A model generated the notes under the pieces. The model did no database searches and was not told the DNA's origin. It worked only from the letters and a program-made list of their open reading frames with translations. A stretch of 64,000 nucleotides of DNA from Galaxea fascicularis (Eukaryota > Cnidaria > Anthozoa > Scleractinia > Euphylliidae). A program made the position numbers and the translations under genes. The stretch is taken from contig OX419341.1 in the NCBI GenBank assembly GCA_948470475.1, positions 28,024,097-28,088,096 on the forward strand, written 5' to 3'. Below are positions 50,374-62,234 of this stretch, piece by piece (position 1 is the stretch's first letter; each line of letters opens with the position of its first letter).

Positions 50374-52115
50374 TGTCAAAGTTGCACTTTTTACATACAC
50401 CAATATACTACACAGGGGTGGTGTGGTTACAAAAGAACACTTCCTTTATTAGTTTCAGCGAGTAACCGGAAATAAAACTGGCGGGAAAAAACAAATGTAG
50501 AAAAGAAAAGGCCCAGGAGAAATTGAGGAACTGGCCCACAAAAATATTGTGAGCAATTCTTACACAAAAATTTGGTTTTATCAATGGAGTTCATAACGTA
50601 AATTGACCACCGCAGGGATTCAAAAAGCTAATTCTTATTTTCTCAAGTTTGGTCATGGTTCAAAAACTTACTCGATTTCAGAATTGCTTTGTCAAGGAGA
50701 AGAAATTGAACTCACGCTTAAGCAAATAAGAGTGTAACGGGTCAAACAAGATTACAAAACAGAGTCCTGTGAACCTTAACAGCTGCAGATTGTAGCTAAA
50801 AACAAACCAAGTCACGCGCCATATTTGACGTATGACGATCCACCTGGTCAGCGGTAACTGGTGTTGATTCGCTGATTGTCAAGAAATGAGGTAATACATG
50901 GAACAGATTACTTATGCACAGGAGGAAAGAGGCGAGAAAATAGAGAAAATACCAAGTTGTCCTCGAAAAGGTAAGATTAATTTTCTTTAACATTTAGTTA
51001 TCACTGCTTTAAATTGATCCTCATGAAATGGTCGGTAAAATCCTCTTTTGATGCTTTTGCAAAGAGAGAAATAGTAATAGGGTCCAAAGGAAGTTTGTGT
51101 CCATGGATTCCATTACAGTCCGATTTGCTTCCCTTTCTTGAGGGTCAAAGATCATTTTGTCAACTAAAATTGAAACTATTATATACAAAGCAGCATTAGC
51201 GAACTGAAATTCTCAGGATTTGGTATTTTGATATGTGTTTCTCAAAGTAATTTCAGATACGCACAATTGTGATATAATTTGTGCGAGGTGATAAAACAAT
51301 TTGATATTAGATTTTGAAATTCGTTTAATAAAAAACAAAAAGTCGACTTCCATTTTTGTTGTTAAAAGTTGGCGTCGTTACTTTGAAAGAGATCAATTCA
51401 ATGATACTTTCTCAGTTGGCCGACGAATCTACTCAACTGTGAAGTATCAACAACCTGCCGTTTCAATCAGCGGGTACCCAGACAAGATAAAACTTGAAGG
51501 AGACCAACTTCGGTCAACACAAATGCATCGCACAATGAATGATTAACCTGAGAATGAAAGCATAGCGATAGCAAAATGTTTGGAAATGGGTTGGAATACT
51601 GTAGAGTTTACGCTACATGTACATAGGGAAAAAAAGGGATGAAGATCAAACGCAATAGGACAGCGAAAACCATTCTATCATCATCCATACGCTCGAACAT
51701 TTTCCGCACTGAAAGCTATCAGAGGGCGAAAGATCGTTAAAGGTAATTCCCCGCATCAACATAAATCAAGACGCATGTCAATTATTGGGTAGGAATATAG
51801 TCAATACACATATGTCTTTGCGCATGCGTATAGTCAATATACATATGTGTTTGGTTTTAAAAAAATGCCCATGTGTAGCACAAGTTTCGACAATGAAGAC
51901 TTTAGTCAGCTTCCGCGCCCAAGTTGACAAAACAAAACTTGCAGCTTGTCTTACTGCTAAGTAGAAATACCCCAAAATGTTAACATTGGTAACACTGGGA
52001 TCTCATCAATTACACTGAGAAGGAGGCCTTGTCGGCTCCGTAAAGCCCGCTAGGCCTCTTACCAATGTGTATTATTTCTATAGGTGGAGAATCGAACCAC
52101 TGGATGACTTGAAGG
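50374..52115. other. Intergenic region upstream of the WAP gene
   Basis: No gene or clear repeat is recognised. It should contain the promoter of the WAP-domain gene; no strong TATA box is visible. Confidence 0.4.
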
Positions 52116-55100
52116 ATGAGGATATTTGCCGTCTTACTTATCGCTGCATTTGCAGCAGTATGTCAGTCAGGTAACGCGAGTTGAGTAATTCGCTCCGCGC
52201 GCCGCACCAATGAAACAAACAAATCTGTCTGATAGGTCGCGTAGATGGTCGAGAATTTTTTTGCCCCGATCACTCGCCATTCTTTCGCTTTTTTATCTGC
52301 GTCGTCCTCCTGAATGCGATTTTTAAAAGCAGAGCCTAAAAAAAAGAAGCGAAACTGAGATCAACACCGACTAACTTTGCAAATCAATTATTCCAGCCAA
52401 TCACGACAACTGAAATAGTGAATGAGCCAATCGGAATTCCAAACAATTACATGCAACAGGCGGAAAGCGCAGGAAAATACGCGCAGGCAAGTTGCGAATG
52501 GTTTTGCCTCCCATTGGTTCAGAAAGTGGCTCGCAAAGGTTTTTTTTGGCTCAGAGCTCAACTCTAGGTTTACTTACAAACGAGCTTCCCCAAGGATTCA
52601 TGGAAACAGTTCTCTCAGAATAACTGAGCTTAATTTTAACAACTTTACGAAATATTCCACTCCTTAACGTTATTTTCTTTATTTTCTGCTAGGATCAATT
52701 CAAAGAAACAAAAGAGGTAAGTTAATTCATAAAAAAAATTACTTCATTCTTTTTCAGTTGTTCTATACACGAAGGGAAATTTCTTATTTCATTTATTCAC
52801 AAAAAAAGTGTAGTGGCCGATGTTCCGCATCACCTGTAGGATAACCGCAAACTGAACAGTTAACCCTTATCATAAAAGGGCTGTTAACCCGGTAATTCAA
52901 ACCACTTAAAACAAGAAAAAAGACATTGGTCGTTTAAAACTAGTGATAAAACCCAGGTCCCCTGTTGATGGCAGATGAACTGGTTTCTCACGTAAATAAC
53001 TATATCTTTATCAACTATCAATTTCTGGGATAAGGGATCTACCATGTGCTCATAATTTAAAAGCCAAACGAAACTATATTTTCTATTTCTCCTCTTTAAA
53101 AGAGTTTTCGATCGCTTGGTTGTAGAAGACAGCCAAGACTGAACACTATATTTTCCGTCACTTTCTAAAAGCCTAAAAAGCAACCAGCGTTTTTTACGAG
53201 CGTTAAGATGCGACTTAGATGATGATGAATGTCTAGCTGTTCAGTGCGAGGACAGAACAAACTACCAATCCACTTGCTTTCAATTCAGGTTATCTTTCGC
53301 GGACTGGTCTCTGCGTTAAACCCGAGGAGAACTTTAAAATCAAGGATCCACGACTAAACTTTTGGGGTGTGGCGTATGTGCTACCAGATGATGCCAACCC
53401 CAAGTGTACGGAGTCGGAGTGTTCAGAAGATAGCCACTGTGACGCTGACCGGAAGTGTTGCAAGAACTACTGCGGTGGCATGGTGTGCACGCCCACAAGT
53501 AAGAACTAGAGGCTTATGGGAAACAAATGTTCAGTTATAAGTTTCCAAAAGGTGGCCCGCAGTAAACAATTAATAAGTCACTCATTAGCTCTGTTTGTTC
53601 ATTCACCACCTTTTTTTCATCTGTCACAGGAGATTGGCTAAAACCCACTTATAAGCAGACGTACCTTATTAGGACTACGCCGTTCTTTATTTATTTATTT
53701 TTATTTTTTAGGACTAATGAATACATGGATACGGCTCTTCAAAGTATATAAACAATAGTCTCCATTTGGCGCCAAAATATGCTCGGATACTTGTCCACGG
53801 CAGTAACTCCTGTCCGCGGGCATTATTTGTTCCGAGAAGCGAACAAATTTTCGAGAGCGAAGGAAACTGATAATGCCCAAGGACAAATATTCGAGCTTAC
53901 TTTTAAAGCTAAATGGAGACTATTGTCTTTATCATCCTTCAAATTTTTTTCGCAACACGTATTTGCGGAGTATCACCGGATATTCCCCGGTTTTTAGTCA
54001 CGTGGTGCCTAGACTAATCGCGCGCAAGCGAAAATATTTGATGGATTGTAAAACCCGCTATTTACATTAATACATGAACGAAGTCGTATCGTTGATTTGT
54101 CGCAAATATGCTGTACCCTATTGGCAAATCAGTTGAAGTTTTTCTTGTTTCACCCGAAATTTAATTTAATGTTATTTCGGTGTTGGTTGTCCTAAAATAA
54201 CCCTAAAATCTTCTTTCACAATATTTCTTTAAACATCAAGTCTTTACCTGTAAACAAAGTTGGCGACCTTTTGCTCACAACAACTTATTTCTTCTTAATT
54301 TCAGTGAGAGATCCCAACCCATGTAAGGTAAAGTCTATTGTCTTTTGAGGTCAAGGCACCATATCATGATGTCAACATCAGCTTATTTGAATTTTCAAGG
54401 AAACTGAATTTGTTTTTTGTTACTACCATAATTTCAATGACTGAGAAGGCAAAGAATAGTGTTCGTGTGATTGTTAAGTTCTTCTGCGTCTTCTTAGCCT
54501 TCTTGGTCCGGCCGGAGTTTGAACGTAACCCGCTACTTCCCGCACGGTAGTCCGGTGCTCTACCAAATGAGTCAACCAACGTTGTTGGCGATGCTGTATT
54601 TTACCCACAATTTTTTCTCGGTGGTGCGAGACAAGGTGGAACAAAATGTTTTCCATACGAAAGCATACCTAAGGCGGTTATGAAAGTTACTTCTGCAACT
54701 TTCATTCTTGGTTTACTCTCTTTTCTTAGAAATTCCAGTGTCCAGTTGGACAGACGTGTAAGGTTCAATACGTACCATGTGTGATGCCCAAATGCAAGGA
54801 CGCCATCGCCGTTAACAGACCGACATGTATCAAGGATCCTAATGGTACGTGCGCCTTACTTGATACCCCAGGGGTGGTAGGTGGGTGGGGAGGTTAGAAG
54901 CTAATAGGTAGCAAAGGGGAGGGTAACGATAGCAAATTAGCTTCGTAGAGATCGAGCAGTGTCGAAGATCTCCACCACACGCCTTGCTTGACACCTTGAA
55001 TGTGGTAGATGAAGTGGAGGGGAAATACGAGGGCGCGGGCACAAAGTGTAAGTAAACTTCAAAATAAGCAGACCGACAGGAATCAAGGATCCCACTGCCA

Positions 55101-58100
55101 ATGGCAACTGGTTTAATACTTAAGTAGTGAAAAGTGGAGTGAGGTGGGAAGTACGGTAATGCAATCAAGAATAAAAGGAGGGTGGGGCTGCAGGGGGTAG
55201 GCGATGGGGGAGTAAGGAACAGACACACTTGTGGATCCCAGTGGAACATGCGCATTAGTAGTGGCTGGAGTAGGTTAGGGAGAGATACGGAGAAAATCCG
55301 AAGGTCAAGGAAAAATGAGGAGGGGAGGAAGTAGGGGGGGACGAATGAGTCAACCCAGTCGGAGATGAGTTAACGTTTCAAATGAGTACATTTGCCTTGC
55401 GGTTAGCAGTTCAAGGTGCCCTTCGACACTACCACTACTATTTAGATAATAGTATCTAAATGACAATTCTTTTTTTGTTTCTTTTTTTTGTATAAATTAT
55501 CTTGGATCGTTCCAACGAAACAGCTGCAGCTCTTCCTCGTAAGTAAATTGACTTTCAGTGATTTATCTACTTTTAACGCTTACGTAAACTGACGTAAAGC
55601 TTCATAATCTTCGTCTCCGTAACACGCCTTCAACAATTTCTCTTTTTGGACTTGACATTAAACTCGAAAATGGTACCAAAATATAGGCAGGTTATCTCGT
55701 ACCTAAGGCCTGGAGGCTCGGTGCCGCTTGATCGACACCCAGTTATAACCTAAAGCAGCTGTTATTTGACTGGCGTTTAGTCCAAGACCCCAGGCATGTG
55801 AACCCAATACAAATTTCACGCTTCCACCATTGCTGATCACACAATCTCAACTGGTCACAACATCAGATCAAATGGGATCACTTTGACGTTTTGGCAGATG
55901 TACGATCTGATTAACATTGTAAGATAAAAGACACGTTATTGATTAGGGTCTTAAAACCTATCCTCATTGATAACGTTGGCAATGAAAAACTCTGGCTTTA
56001 TTAAATTTGGCCAGATGTAATTGTTTGTATGAGTGGTTAATTTTTAACATCTGTACCAGTACTTTGCTTTTAAATTTTCAATTCGTCCACATTTTTAGCT
56101 CATGGATGACGTAGTCATGCCATGAGGTTTTGTTGTGGGTCTGAATTTCGCTCACTCACTCAGGGGATCACTCATTCGTTCACTCACTCACTCACTCGAT
56201 TCTGATTAATTTATTCATTAAACTTTCCCCTGGTCCCTCCCCTGGTAAGTATTTCTTTTGTCTCCATAGTCTTCTTTGTCCAACGTTTGCAAATTTCAGG
56301 GTGTAGTACAAAGGCGGAGAATTTTGCTCTGCAGATATTGTTTACGTGTTTAATGTTCATGGCGTCGGTTTTTCGTTTCGATTTTCCAACTCAACAAAGG
56401 TCTATTTTGTTTAAGGATCAGTGATCAGATAAAGTTAATAAGATGAAGAACACGAGTTGCGAGAATTGAAATCTTCAGAGCAACGAAAATGAACTTCGAG
56501 ATATCGCAAAAGCAACGATAAAGCTTATCACTGTGCGGTACCTGGGGCAGAAGTAATCGAGATTTCTTTGCCACAATATGATAGAAGAAGGAAGAATGAA
56601 GAAAATCGGCAAAAAAGGGAAACAGGATAAAGACTTTCTAGCCAAAAAACCGAATTAAGGCAAGCAAACGCATTTGATTTATGAGCAACATATGATCGAT
56701 TTAAGCAGGTACGTAATGAAGTATTTTTGAAGACGCTCTTTTCATGGCGAACGCTCGATTGCAGAATATGATCTTGTTTAGAAAGGCTATATCCCTTGGC
56801 TTAAACGATCAGTATAACACTTTGTCAACATTCGACAAAAACACAAAGACCACAAGCCTGCAAATATTTTTCTCCGTGAGGATATAATTTGGTCTGACAA
56901 GCAGCTATAACAGCTAATCTGTTCGAACAACAAAATATTTGGAAAGTCAAGTTAATTGTAGCACAAAGCATAAATAGATGGAGTTGAATATCTCACCTTA
57001 CAAAGCAAAAGTTTTGTGCCGGACCCCGAATCGCTCAAAAACATTGTGACTGTAAAGCGTGACTAATTTCCCTCGGGACTTTCACAAAATATTATGATGG
57101 TATCTCGCGTTCAGAATAGTCGGAAATTTTATTACGACCAAAAACGTTTAAAAAACTAACTTGAAATGAGCCGTCGACCAGTAAGAAACTTTAACTTGCC
57201 TGTTACACTTCTTAACAAAGCGATGACATTTGAATATTATTTTTATAGTCCGTGTACAAATTTGCATATTTTTTTTCCATCGTCGGTTCAAATTACGTCT
57301 GTCAATTTCGTCTAATGTAATGCTTCTGGCGCCTGTCAATCAACTGCGTAATTTTACGGAAAATATAAGCGCGTAAACGGTTCTTTTACCAAGAGGTGTG
57401 TCTGAAAAGGATGTGCTTCCACAAAACACAAACGAATGTACAGGTTTCTTGCACATATCTTTTTAGAAAATAAAGTTGTTCTAAATTCAAAGTATTGTTA
57501 TGTTCCTCATCCATGAGCTAGCTCATAGGAGCCTTTGATTATAACTGTCACTTCTGAAGACATATGTTGTAACATGCGAAGCGTCAAGTTAAATGAATTC
57601 AGTTTTTTAACTTGAACTATGCGTGGTTTGTTTGTTATGTTTATATCCGCAGTTTGATTTCTATATTTGTTATAATCAAACGCAGTTGACGGAGGTGAAT
57701 TGTGTCAACTGAAAAGCATTCATGTAATGTTTTTATCAACAGCACCTCCAGCAGCTCCCCCTGCAGCCCCAGCATACCCTGGACAGTCAAACTTGGCGCC
57801 GTCTTTGCTCAATCAACAACCACTGGCATACCAACCACAGCCACAGCAACAACCATATCCACAGCCATATCCACAGGCAAACCAGGTGCCTTTCCTACAG
57901 CAACCGATGGCACCTGTCCCTCCCCCAATGCCACCCATGGGAGCATATCAAAACGACGAACCTGCTGATGAGGCCGGTTTACAAGCAGGTTTTACAGGAA
58001 ATCAACCGGATTTGGAAACTGGTCTAAGCGACGCTAATTTGGCTAAGGCATTACAAAATGAAAATCAACCTTTGGCCTCTCAGAACGACAACCCACCTCC

Positions 58101-58254
58101 CAGTGATCAAAATAACTTTTTACAAGCATCACCTGCAGAAAATGAACCGCAGCAACAACCCTTCTTTACGGACGCCCCAGCAGGTGAAACTCCAGTGGAT
58201 AATCCCATGATCGTTCCTCAGCCTACTTGGGACCGAAGCTCGACACTTCAGTAA
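52116..58254 (+). CDS. Secreted WAP-domain protein with Cys-rich block and Pro/Gln-rich tail
   Basis: Exons 52116-52170, 52693-52716, 53289-53498, 54305-54327, 54730-54844 and 57743-58254 join in phase with GT-AG borders (939 nt, 312 aa). An optional in-frame microexon lies at 55524-55538 (or 55530-55538). Residues 1-18 (MRIFAVLLIAAFAAVCQS) are a clear signal peptide. Residues about 27-96 hold eight cysteines in the order of a WAP four-disulfide core (GLC, KC, SEC, HC, KCC, YC, VC). A second block at about 100-142 has six more (CPVGQTC, PC, KC, TC). The last 170 residues are low complexity: APPAAPPAAPAYPGQ, a QPQPQQQPYPQPYPQ stretch, then an acidic Asn/Gln-rich end. WAP domains often act as protease inhibitors or antimicrobials, and they also occur in invertebrate shell or matrix proteins; which applies here is unknown. 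The exon model is inferred from splice sites and phase. Confidence 0.78.
54504..54581 (-). repeat. tRNA-like SINE head in WAP-gene intron 4
   Basis: Minus strand: GGTTGACTCATTTGGTAGAG (A box), a CACCGGACTACCGTGCGGG segment, then a B-box-like GTTCAAACTCCGG. The head is related to the SINE at 35629-35909. The cloverleaf is broken. Confidence 0.55.
54845..57742 (+). other. Last intron of the WAP gene
   Basis: This 2.9-kb intron has a G-rich low-complexity stretch (54850-55360), an ACTC simple repeat near 56155-56200 and the possible microexon. No other gene is seen. Confidence 0.6.
55524..55538 (+). other. Possible 15-nt (or 9-nt) microexon of the WAP gene
   Basis: AACAG|CTGCAGCTCTTCCTC|GTAAGT has an acceptor, a donor and a length divisible by three, and there is a second internal acceptor, CTGCAG. 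Inclusion adds five (or three) residues just before the Pro-rich tail without breaking the frame. It could be chance. Confidence 0.35.
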
Positions 58255-58342
58255 ATGTTTCATGTACACGGCTCTGATCCATGACCTTCAAAGCGCTCCG
58301 TCATTCCGCGAAATCCAAAGGAGCTGGGGAGACATTTTAATA

Positions 58343-58512
58343 GGCCATTTCCGAGATTGCTTGAGCCTCTATTTCAATGCGAGTCTAAGTGCAAAGTCTT
58401 TGTAATGAAAATGAGTTTTCGCTCATATGGAATGCTGAACTTATAACCATCACAAAACTTTCGCACTTTGACTCGCTTTGAAACAGAGGCTCAAGCGAAC
58501 TCGGAAATGGCC
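58343..58512. mobile_element. Foldback MITE after the WAP-gene stop
   Basis: GGCCATTTCCGAGATTGCTT at the left and AAGCGAACTCGGAAATGGCC at the right, with GAGCCTCTATTTCAATGCGA pairing inward. About 170 bp, probably within the 3' untranslated region. Confidence 0.75.
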
Positions 58513-58548
58513 CATTCTCATTGCGAAGTACGAAATACACCTCCTTCC

Positions 58549-58718
58549 GAACTGGCTCCCTTTCTGATATTCTCTTCTCTTATCAAGTTAGCCCTTGATG
58601 TCTCGTTCAAGGTGAAATATTCTTTTGAATTTTGCTCTTACGACTGAACGAGGGAACAAGGGAATCTGAATAAAAACAAAAAAGTATTAGAATGGGAGCC
58701 ATTTCGGAATGAGGGGTA
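58549..58718. mobile_element. Foldback MITE carrying a poly(A) signal
   Basis: CTTCCGAACTGGCTCCC and GGGAGCCATTTCGGAATG are imperfect arms. The right half is related, inverted, to 35110-35210 in WDR17. It contains the AATAAA at 58669-58674. Confidence 0.65.
58669..58674 (+). terminator. Candidate poly(A) signal of the WAP gene
   Basis: AATAAA, about 415 bases past the stop codon and the nearest canonical hexamer downstream. It lies inside a foldback MITE. Confidence 0.45.
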
Positions 58719-59024
58719 GAGAAGGTTTCATATTTTCCGACCGGAAAATGGACTTTTAAAACACAAACTGAACGAATGGCTCACGGAGACTGTAAGCCAG
58801 ACGAAGCTTAGAGACGAGATGGTGATATCGTATCAAATCTCCTTAGACGGGATAATAGCCCGTATCTCCCTTGTACATAGTAACACCATGCGTTTTTCTG
58901 ATTTAACTATTTACAAAATTTTCTTGGTTAGGGAAATAACCGTAATATACCGAAGACAATGTCACAGGAACTGCTGAACAAGGCAATAAACATCACATTT
59001 TCATTTTCCTGTCTGTATGTCTAT

Positions 59025-59051
59025 CAGGAGCCCATAATTTATGGGCTCCTG
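59025..59051. repeat. 27-base palindrome
   Basis: CAGGAGCCCATAA, one T, then TTATGGGCTCCTG: 13-bp perfect arms around a single base. Confidence 0.9.
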
Positions 59052-59824
59052 ATGTCTATGGATTGCAAGGCCTTTTGGGGCAGTGTCCTTTTCTACCTGC
59101 ATTCCCGAACAATCCATCCAGGTGAAGCAAGGCAAAGGAACATCTCCGTATTTCAGCTGCAGACAATCTGCTCACAGTCGAGGCTCTACCGTTACGTTTC
59201 CTGGAAAATTCACGGTCATAGGTACCGTCGCTATCTTTCTCAAACCCGTTCATCCCGACTGAGACATTACTACGAAAATATCCATGACTGCTTTTTAAAC
59301 TCAATCATTCGAAATGAAATTGATGAATTGAAATGAAATCGGTCGGTATAGGGCCCATCCGATAACACACTCGCCAAAAATGAACTGTTGGCAAAACGTA
59401 AGTAACTTTGCCCTTTATTTGTCTTTTCCTAACTATCGCAAATATCAAACAATCAATTTCAAATTACTACTGATTAAGTAACGTTTTCATAAATTATCTG
59501 GCAAAATGCATATAAATCGGCAACTGTATTCCACCTTATAAAGACGGCATGCAGAGTAATTTAAATAATATATAAATGATACATTTTCTACAATATCAAA
59601 TTACTAAGTTTTTCATTTAAAAATGCTGTTCCAGTTGAAACAACTTGAGTGTTTCATCTGAGGATCGTAGCTCCTCGCTACAATGTCTTCAAATATTCCG
59701 CTTGCAATAATATCTTCACGGTAAACAGCAATTAAAGCGAATTTCAACGTTTGTACGAACAAAAACCAACATGTATATACATCAACTCATCCAAAGCGGG
59801 AGTGGACAACAGCCATATGCCTTA

Positions 59825-59884
59825 CAACCTCGTTCCCAGGTTCTCATCTTCCCGCCCCATGAGAGACCCTGGGAACGAGGTTGT
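59825..59884. repeat. Short inverted repeat (CAACCTCGTTCCCAGG ends)
   Basis: CAACCTCGTTCCCAGG and CCTGGGAACGAGGTTG are 16-bp perfect arms with a 28-base centre. Same family as 22185-22219. Confidence 0.75.
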
Positions 59885-60218
59885 ATGTCTTAGTGAAGAA
59901 AGGGCGAGTCAGTGGATCCTTTGAAGGAATTCGAATTTTCTTGAAGGCTACGTACAGAAACAAAATGTATCGCTAAACTGGAGGAAGGCCGGTGAGAGTA
60001 GATACAGGTGAAGCGTGTCCTGGAAGTTTTTCTAAGCGATAACTAAGGGAGTTACAGCTCTGAAGTGTTTTTCCTATTCTTCCTATAAGAGCAGTGTTAC
60101 GTTATGTTCAATCATAATAACAAAGGAAAACAAAAAAGAAGAAGAAACCCACGTTAATGTTACGAAGTGCTCGAGTAGAATGTTTTGCGCTGGTCTGATT
60201 CAGGCACACGTACTGCGG

Positions 60219-62234
60219 TTATAGCTCAGTGGTTGAATGCGTGACACCGGAAATAGTCACGTATGCCCTTTTCTTTTGCACCTCTTCGTATGGGGGAGGC
60301 GGTGGGGGCATACCGGGACTCAACGCCCTGTAAGGTGCAGGAGGGTTATATCTTACGTGATGTGGCGTCCGCCAATCATCTTCCCTCTTCTTGGTGGGTG
60401 GGCTGTGTGTACAATACGGACTGGACCCGCGGGAACTCCCGCCACGTCCACTGTCGGGTTCTTCTTCACTGCTGTAACACTCTGGCGCTACTTCCTGGTC
60501 AACCGGGTAATACATGTCGGGGCAGACAGCTTCTGTAGGAGATCCTGCCCCAAGTGTTTGATGGGTCATCGGGTGCATCCTCTTTATCGGAATGGGTGAT
60601 ACTTCCATTGGCTTTTGCTGCAAGCCGTAATTAGCCACTTCAGGGGATTTACGTTGTTTGGTAGTCGCCTGATGGAACATTTTCTTCGATGCCTGCAGCG
60701 CGTCTTCCCGGCTAATATCAGGCTCATGATAGCTGCCACGCTTGTCGGCTCCTTCTGCTTTCTTCTTGCTTTTACGTCTGCACTTAACGCAGAATAACAC
60801 CGTAAGGAAAATGGTTAAGATCAGGAAGCCGGCGCAAGCGGCAACCACAATGATCATCTTGGTGTCCGAAAAGAAGCCACCATCACCCTTTCTGTTGTCC
60901 ACTGCGCCAGCGTCCGCTCTAGTTGTCACGGGACGCGGTGGTGGTGGAGCTGGTGTGATGAATCTGACAAAAATCCCCAGGCGAAGAACACTCTCTTTTT
61001 CATTAGAACCAGAATCCGAAGCTCTTACTGCCAAATAGTAAAATGTCTTTGTGAGTTTTTTTCTTAGCGTGATTTTACCAGTGCGTGAGATGTAGAAAAC
61101 TTGATCGTCATTTCCGCTAATGATGGTGTACTTCACGAAACCATTTAATCCAGAATCCTCATCGACAGCGTCTACTTTTAGGACTGTTTCCCCAATGATA
61201 AACGCATTGGTCACCGTAATGTTAAGGTGGCCAGGCAAACCAACGAATACTGGCGGGTTATCATTCACATCTTTAACTATAACGTGTATTACAAGGTCAA
61301 GGTCCACGCTTCCATCTGATAAGACGGCTCTTAGAGAATAAGAAGCTGCATCTTCTCGATCAAGCGTTCTTTTAGTGGTCAGAATTCCTGTCTTGTTATC
61401 CATGGCGAAATCCTTGTTATCAGGGGACGCCAATCTTAACCAAAGGGGTCTATCTGGTGCAATAGGCGAGACCGGTATCCTTCCCACTTCAGTGCCTGCG
61501 GGCTCATTCTCCAATACAGTAAAGTTATACACGTGCTTCACGCACTCAACAGAAATATTCAACGTTGTTTTCCCGTGAAAGGGTACCCGTCCATCATCTC
61601 TTACATCAATGTTCAGCAAAAAAGATGGCGTAAACACGCACCATAACTTTGAGAGGACGCTCACACGACCCGTTGTTAAGTCAATCGCAAACCACTTGGT
61701 TTTATCTTCTTCGCTCCCATTCCGCTCTCCAACGCGCACGCTTTCGAGGCTGTAAGTCAGCTCGGCGTTTCTCCCATCATCCTTATCAATCGCCGTCACC
61801 ATGGTGATCACCTCGCTCACAGTGACGTCATCCTTTATTTTCAAGTTGTAGATTCTCTGGGGAAAAACAGGTGCATTTCTGTTGCTGTCTGCCAGCTGAA
61901 CGCTAAACACCGTACTTTCCTTTTTCGAATTGGGAAACCCCTCATCTTCAGCGATGATCTTGATGTCGTACTGGGGATAGCGATCAAGACTCAACTGTCT
62001 CTGTATATTGAGGATATATTGTCCAGGGAATAGTTCCTGAAGACTAAAATCGTCCTTGTCGCGCTGTAGTTTGACTTTCACCCGACCATTGCGACCGCTG
62101 TCCTTGTCACGCACTTGTACATTCGCAATAGCAGTGTTGATTGCAGAGTCTTCAGGAATCTTGCCCTGAAGGTCAAACGCTCCCGGGAGGCTAGTAACTG
62201 TGATTTCTGGACTGTTGTCATTTTCATCCAGGAC
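60219..62234 (-). CDS. Protocadherin-like receptor, 3' terminal exon
   Basis: The acceptor TTTTCAG|GTCCTGGAT opens the exon in phase 0 at a cadherin linker (VLDENDNSP). The exon encodes 671 residues plus stop; upstream exons lie beyond the right edge. About four cadherin repeats follow. The linker after the second is degenerate (SVECVKHVY), and DVNDNPP marks the last. After a Pro/Thr-rich stalk (TPAPPPPRP) comes one membrane span, MIIVVAACAGFLILTIFLTV, with a basic stop-transfer (KCRRKSKKK). The tail of about 190 residues has a serine/acidic stretch, a proline run with PPPY (possible WW-domain ligand), and ends TTEL, a class I PDZ-ligand pattern. The short tail and repeat count fit a protocadherin, not a classical cadherin, because no catenin-binding region is visible. 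Confidence 0.92.
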   Translation of the reverse strand, partial: VLDENDNSPEITVTSLPGAFDLQGKIPEDSAINTAIANVQVRDKDSGRNGRVKVKLQRDKDDFSLQELFPGQYILNIQRQLSLDRYPQYDIKIIAEDEGFPNSKKESTVFSVQLADSNRNAPVFPQRIYNLKIKDDVTVSEVITMVTAIDKDDGRNAELTYSLESVRVGERNGSEEDKTKWFAIDLTTGRVSVLSKLWCVFTPSFLLNIDVRDDGRVPFHGKTTLNISVECVKHVYNFTVLENEPAGTEVGRIPVSPIAPDRPLWLRLASPDNKDFAMDNKTGILTTKRTLDREDAASYSLRAVLSDGSVDLDLVIHVIVKDVNDNPPVFVGLPGHLNITVTNAFIIGETVLKVDAVDEDSGLNGFVKYTIISGNDDQVFYISRTGKITLRKKLTKTFYYLAVRASDSGSNEKESVLRLGIFVRFITPAPPPPRPVTTRADAGAVDNRKGDGGFFSDTKMIIVVAACAGFLILTIFLTVLFCVKCRRKSKKKAEGADKRGSYHEPDISREDALQASKKMFHQATTKQRKSPEVANYGLQQKPMEVSPIPIKRMHPMTHQTLGAGSPTEAVCPDMYYPVDQEVAPECYSSEEEPDSGRGGSSRGSSPYCTHSPPTKKREDDWRTPHHVRYNPPAPYRALSPGMPPPPPPYEEVQKKRAYVTISGVTHSTTEL

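Larger units (their letters stand above)
58719..60218. other. Convergent intergenic region between the WAP gene and protocadherin 3' ends
   Basis: It contains a 27-base near-perfect palindrome (59025-59051), an AACGAGGTTG inverted pair (59825-59884) and a TTTATT at 59414-59419 that could be the minus-strand AATAAA of the protocadherin gene. A 125-codon plus-strand frame at 58959 matches nothing I know. Confidence 0.5.

Noticed and set aside
58959..59336. 125-codon plus-strand frame
   Set aside because: It shows no family, no codon signature and contains the palindrome; probably chance.
60205..60245. tRNA gene overlapping the protocadherin stop
   Set aside because: Only the A-box part is present, and the following sequence is well-explained coding DNA on the other strand.
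1..62234. The left and right cadherin pieces as one gene
   Set aside because: The left piece begins with a signal peptide at 9123 and runs left, while the right piece ends with its own stop at 60219. Both are on the minus strand, with WDR17 (minus) and the WAP gene (plus) between them.
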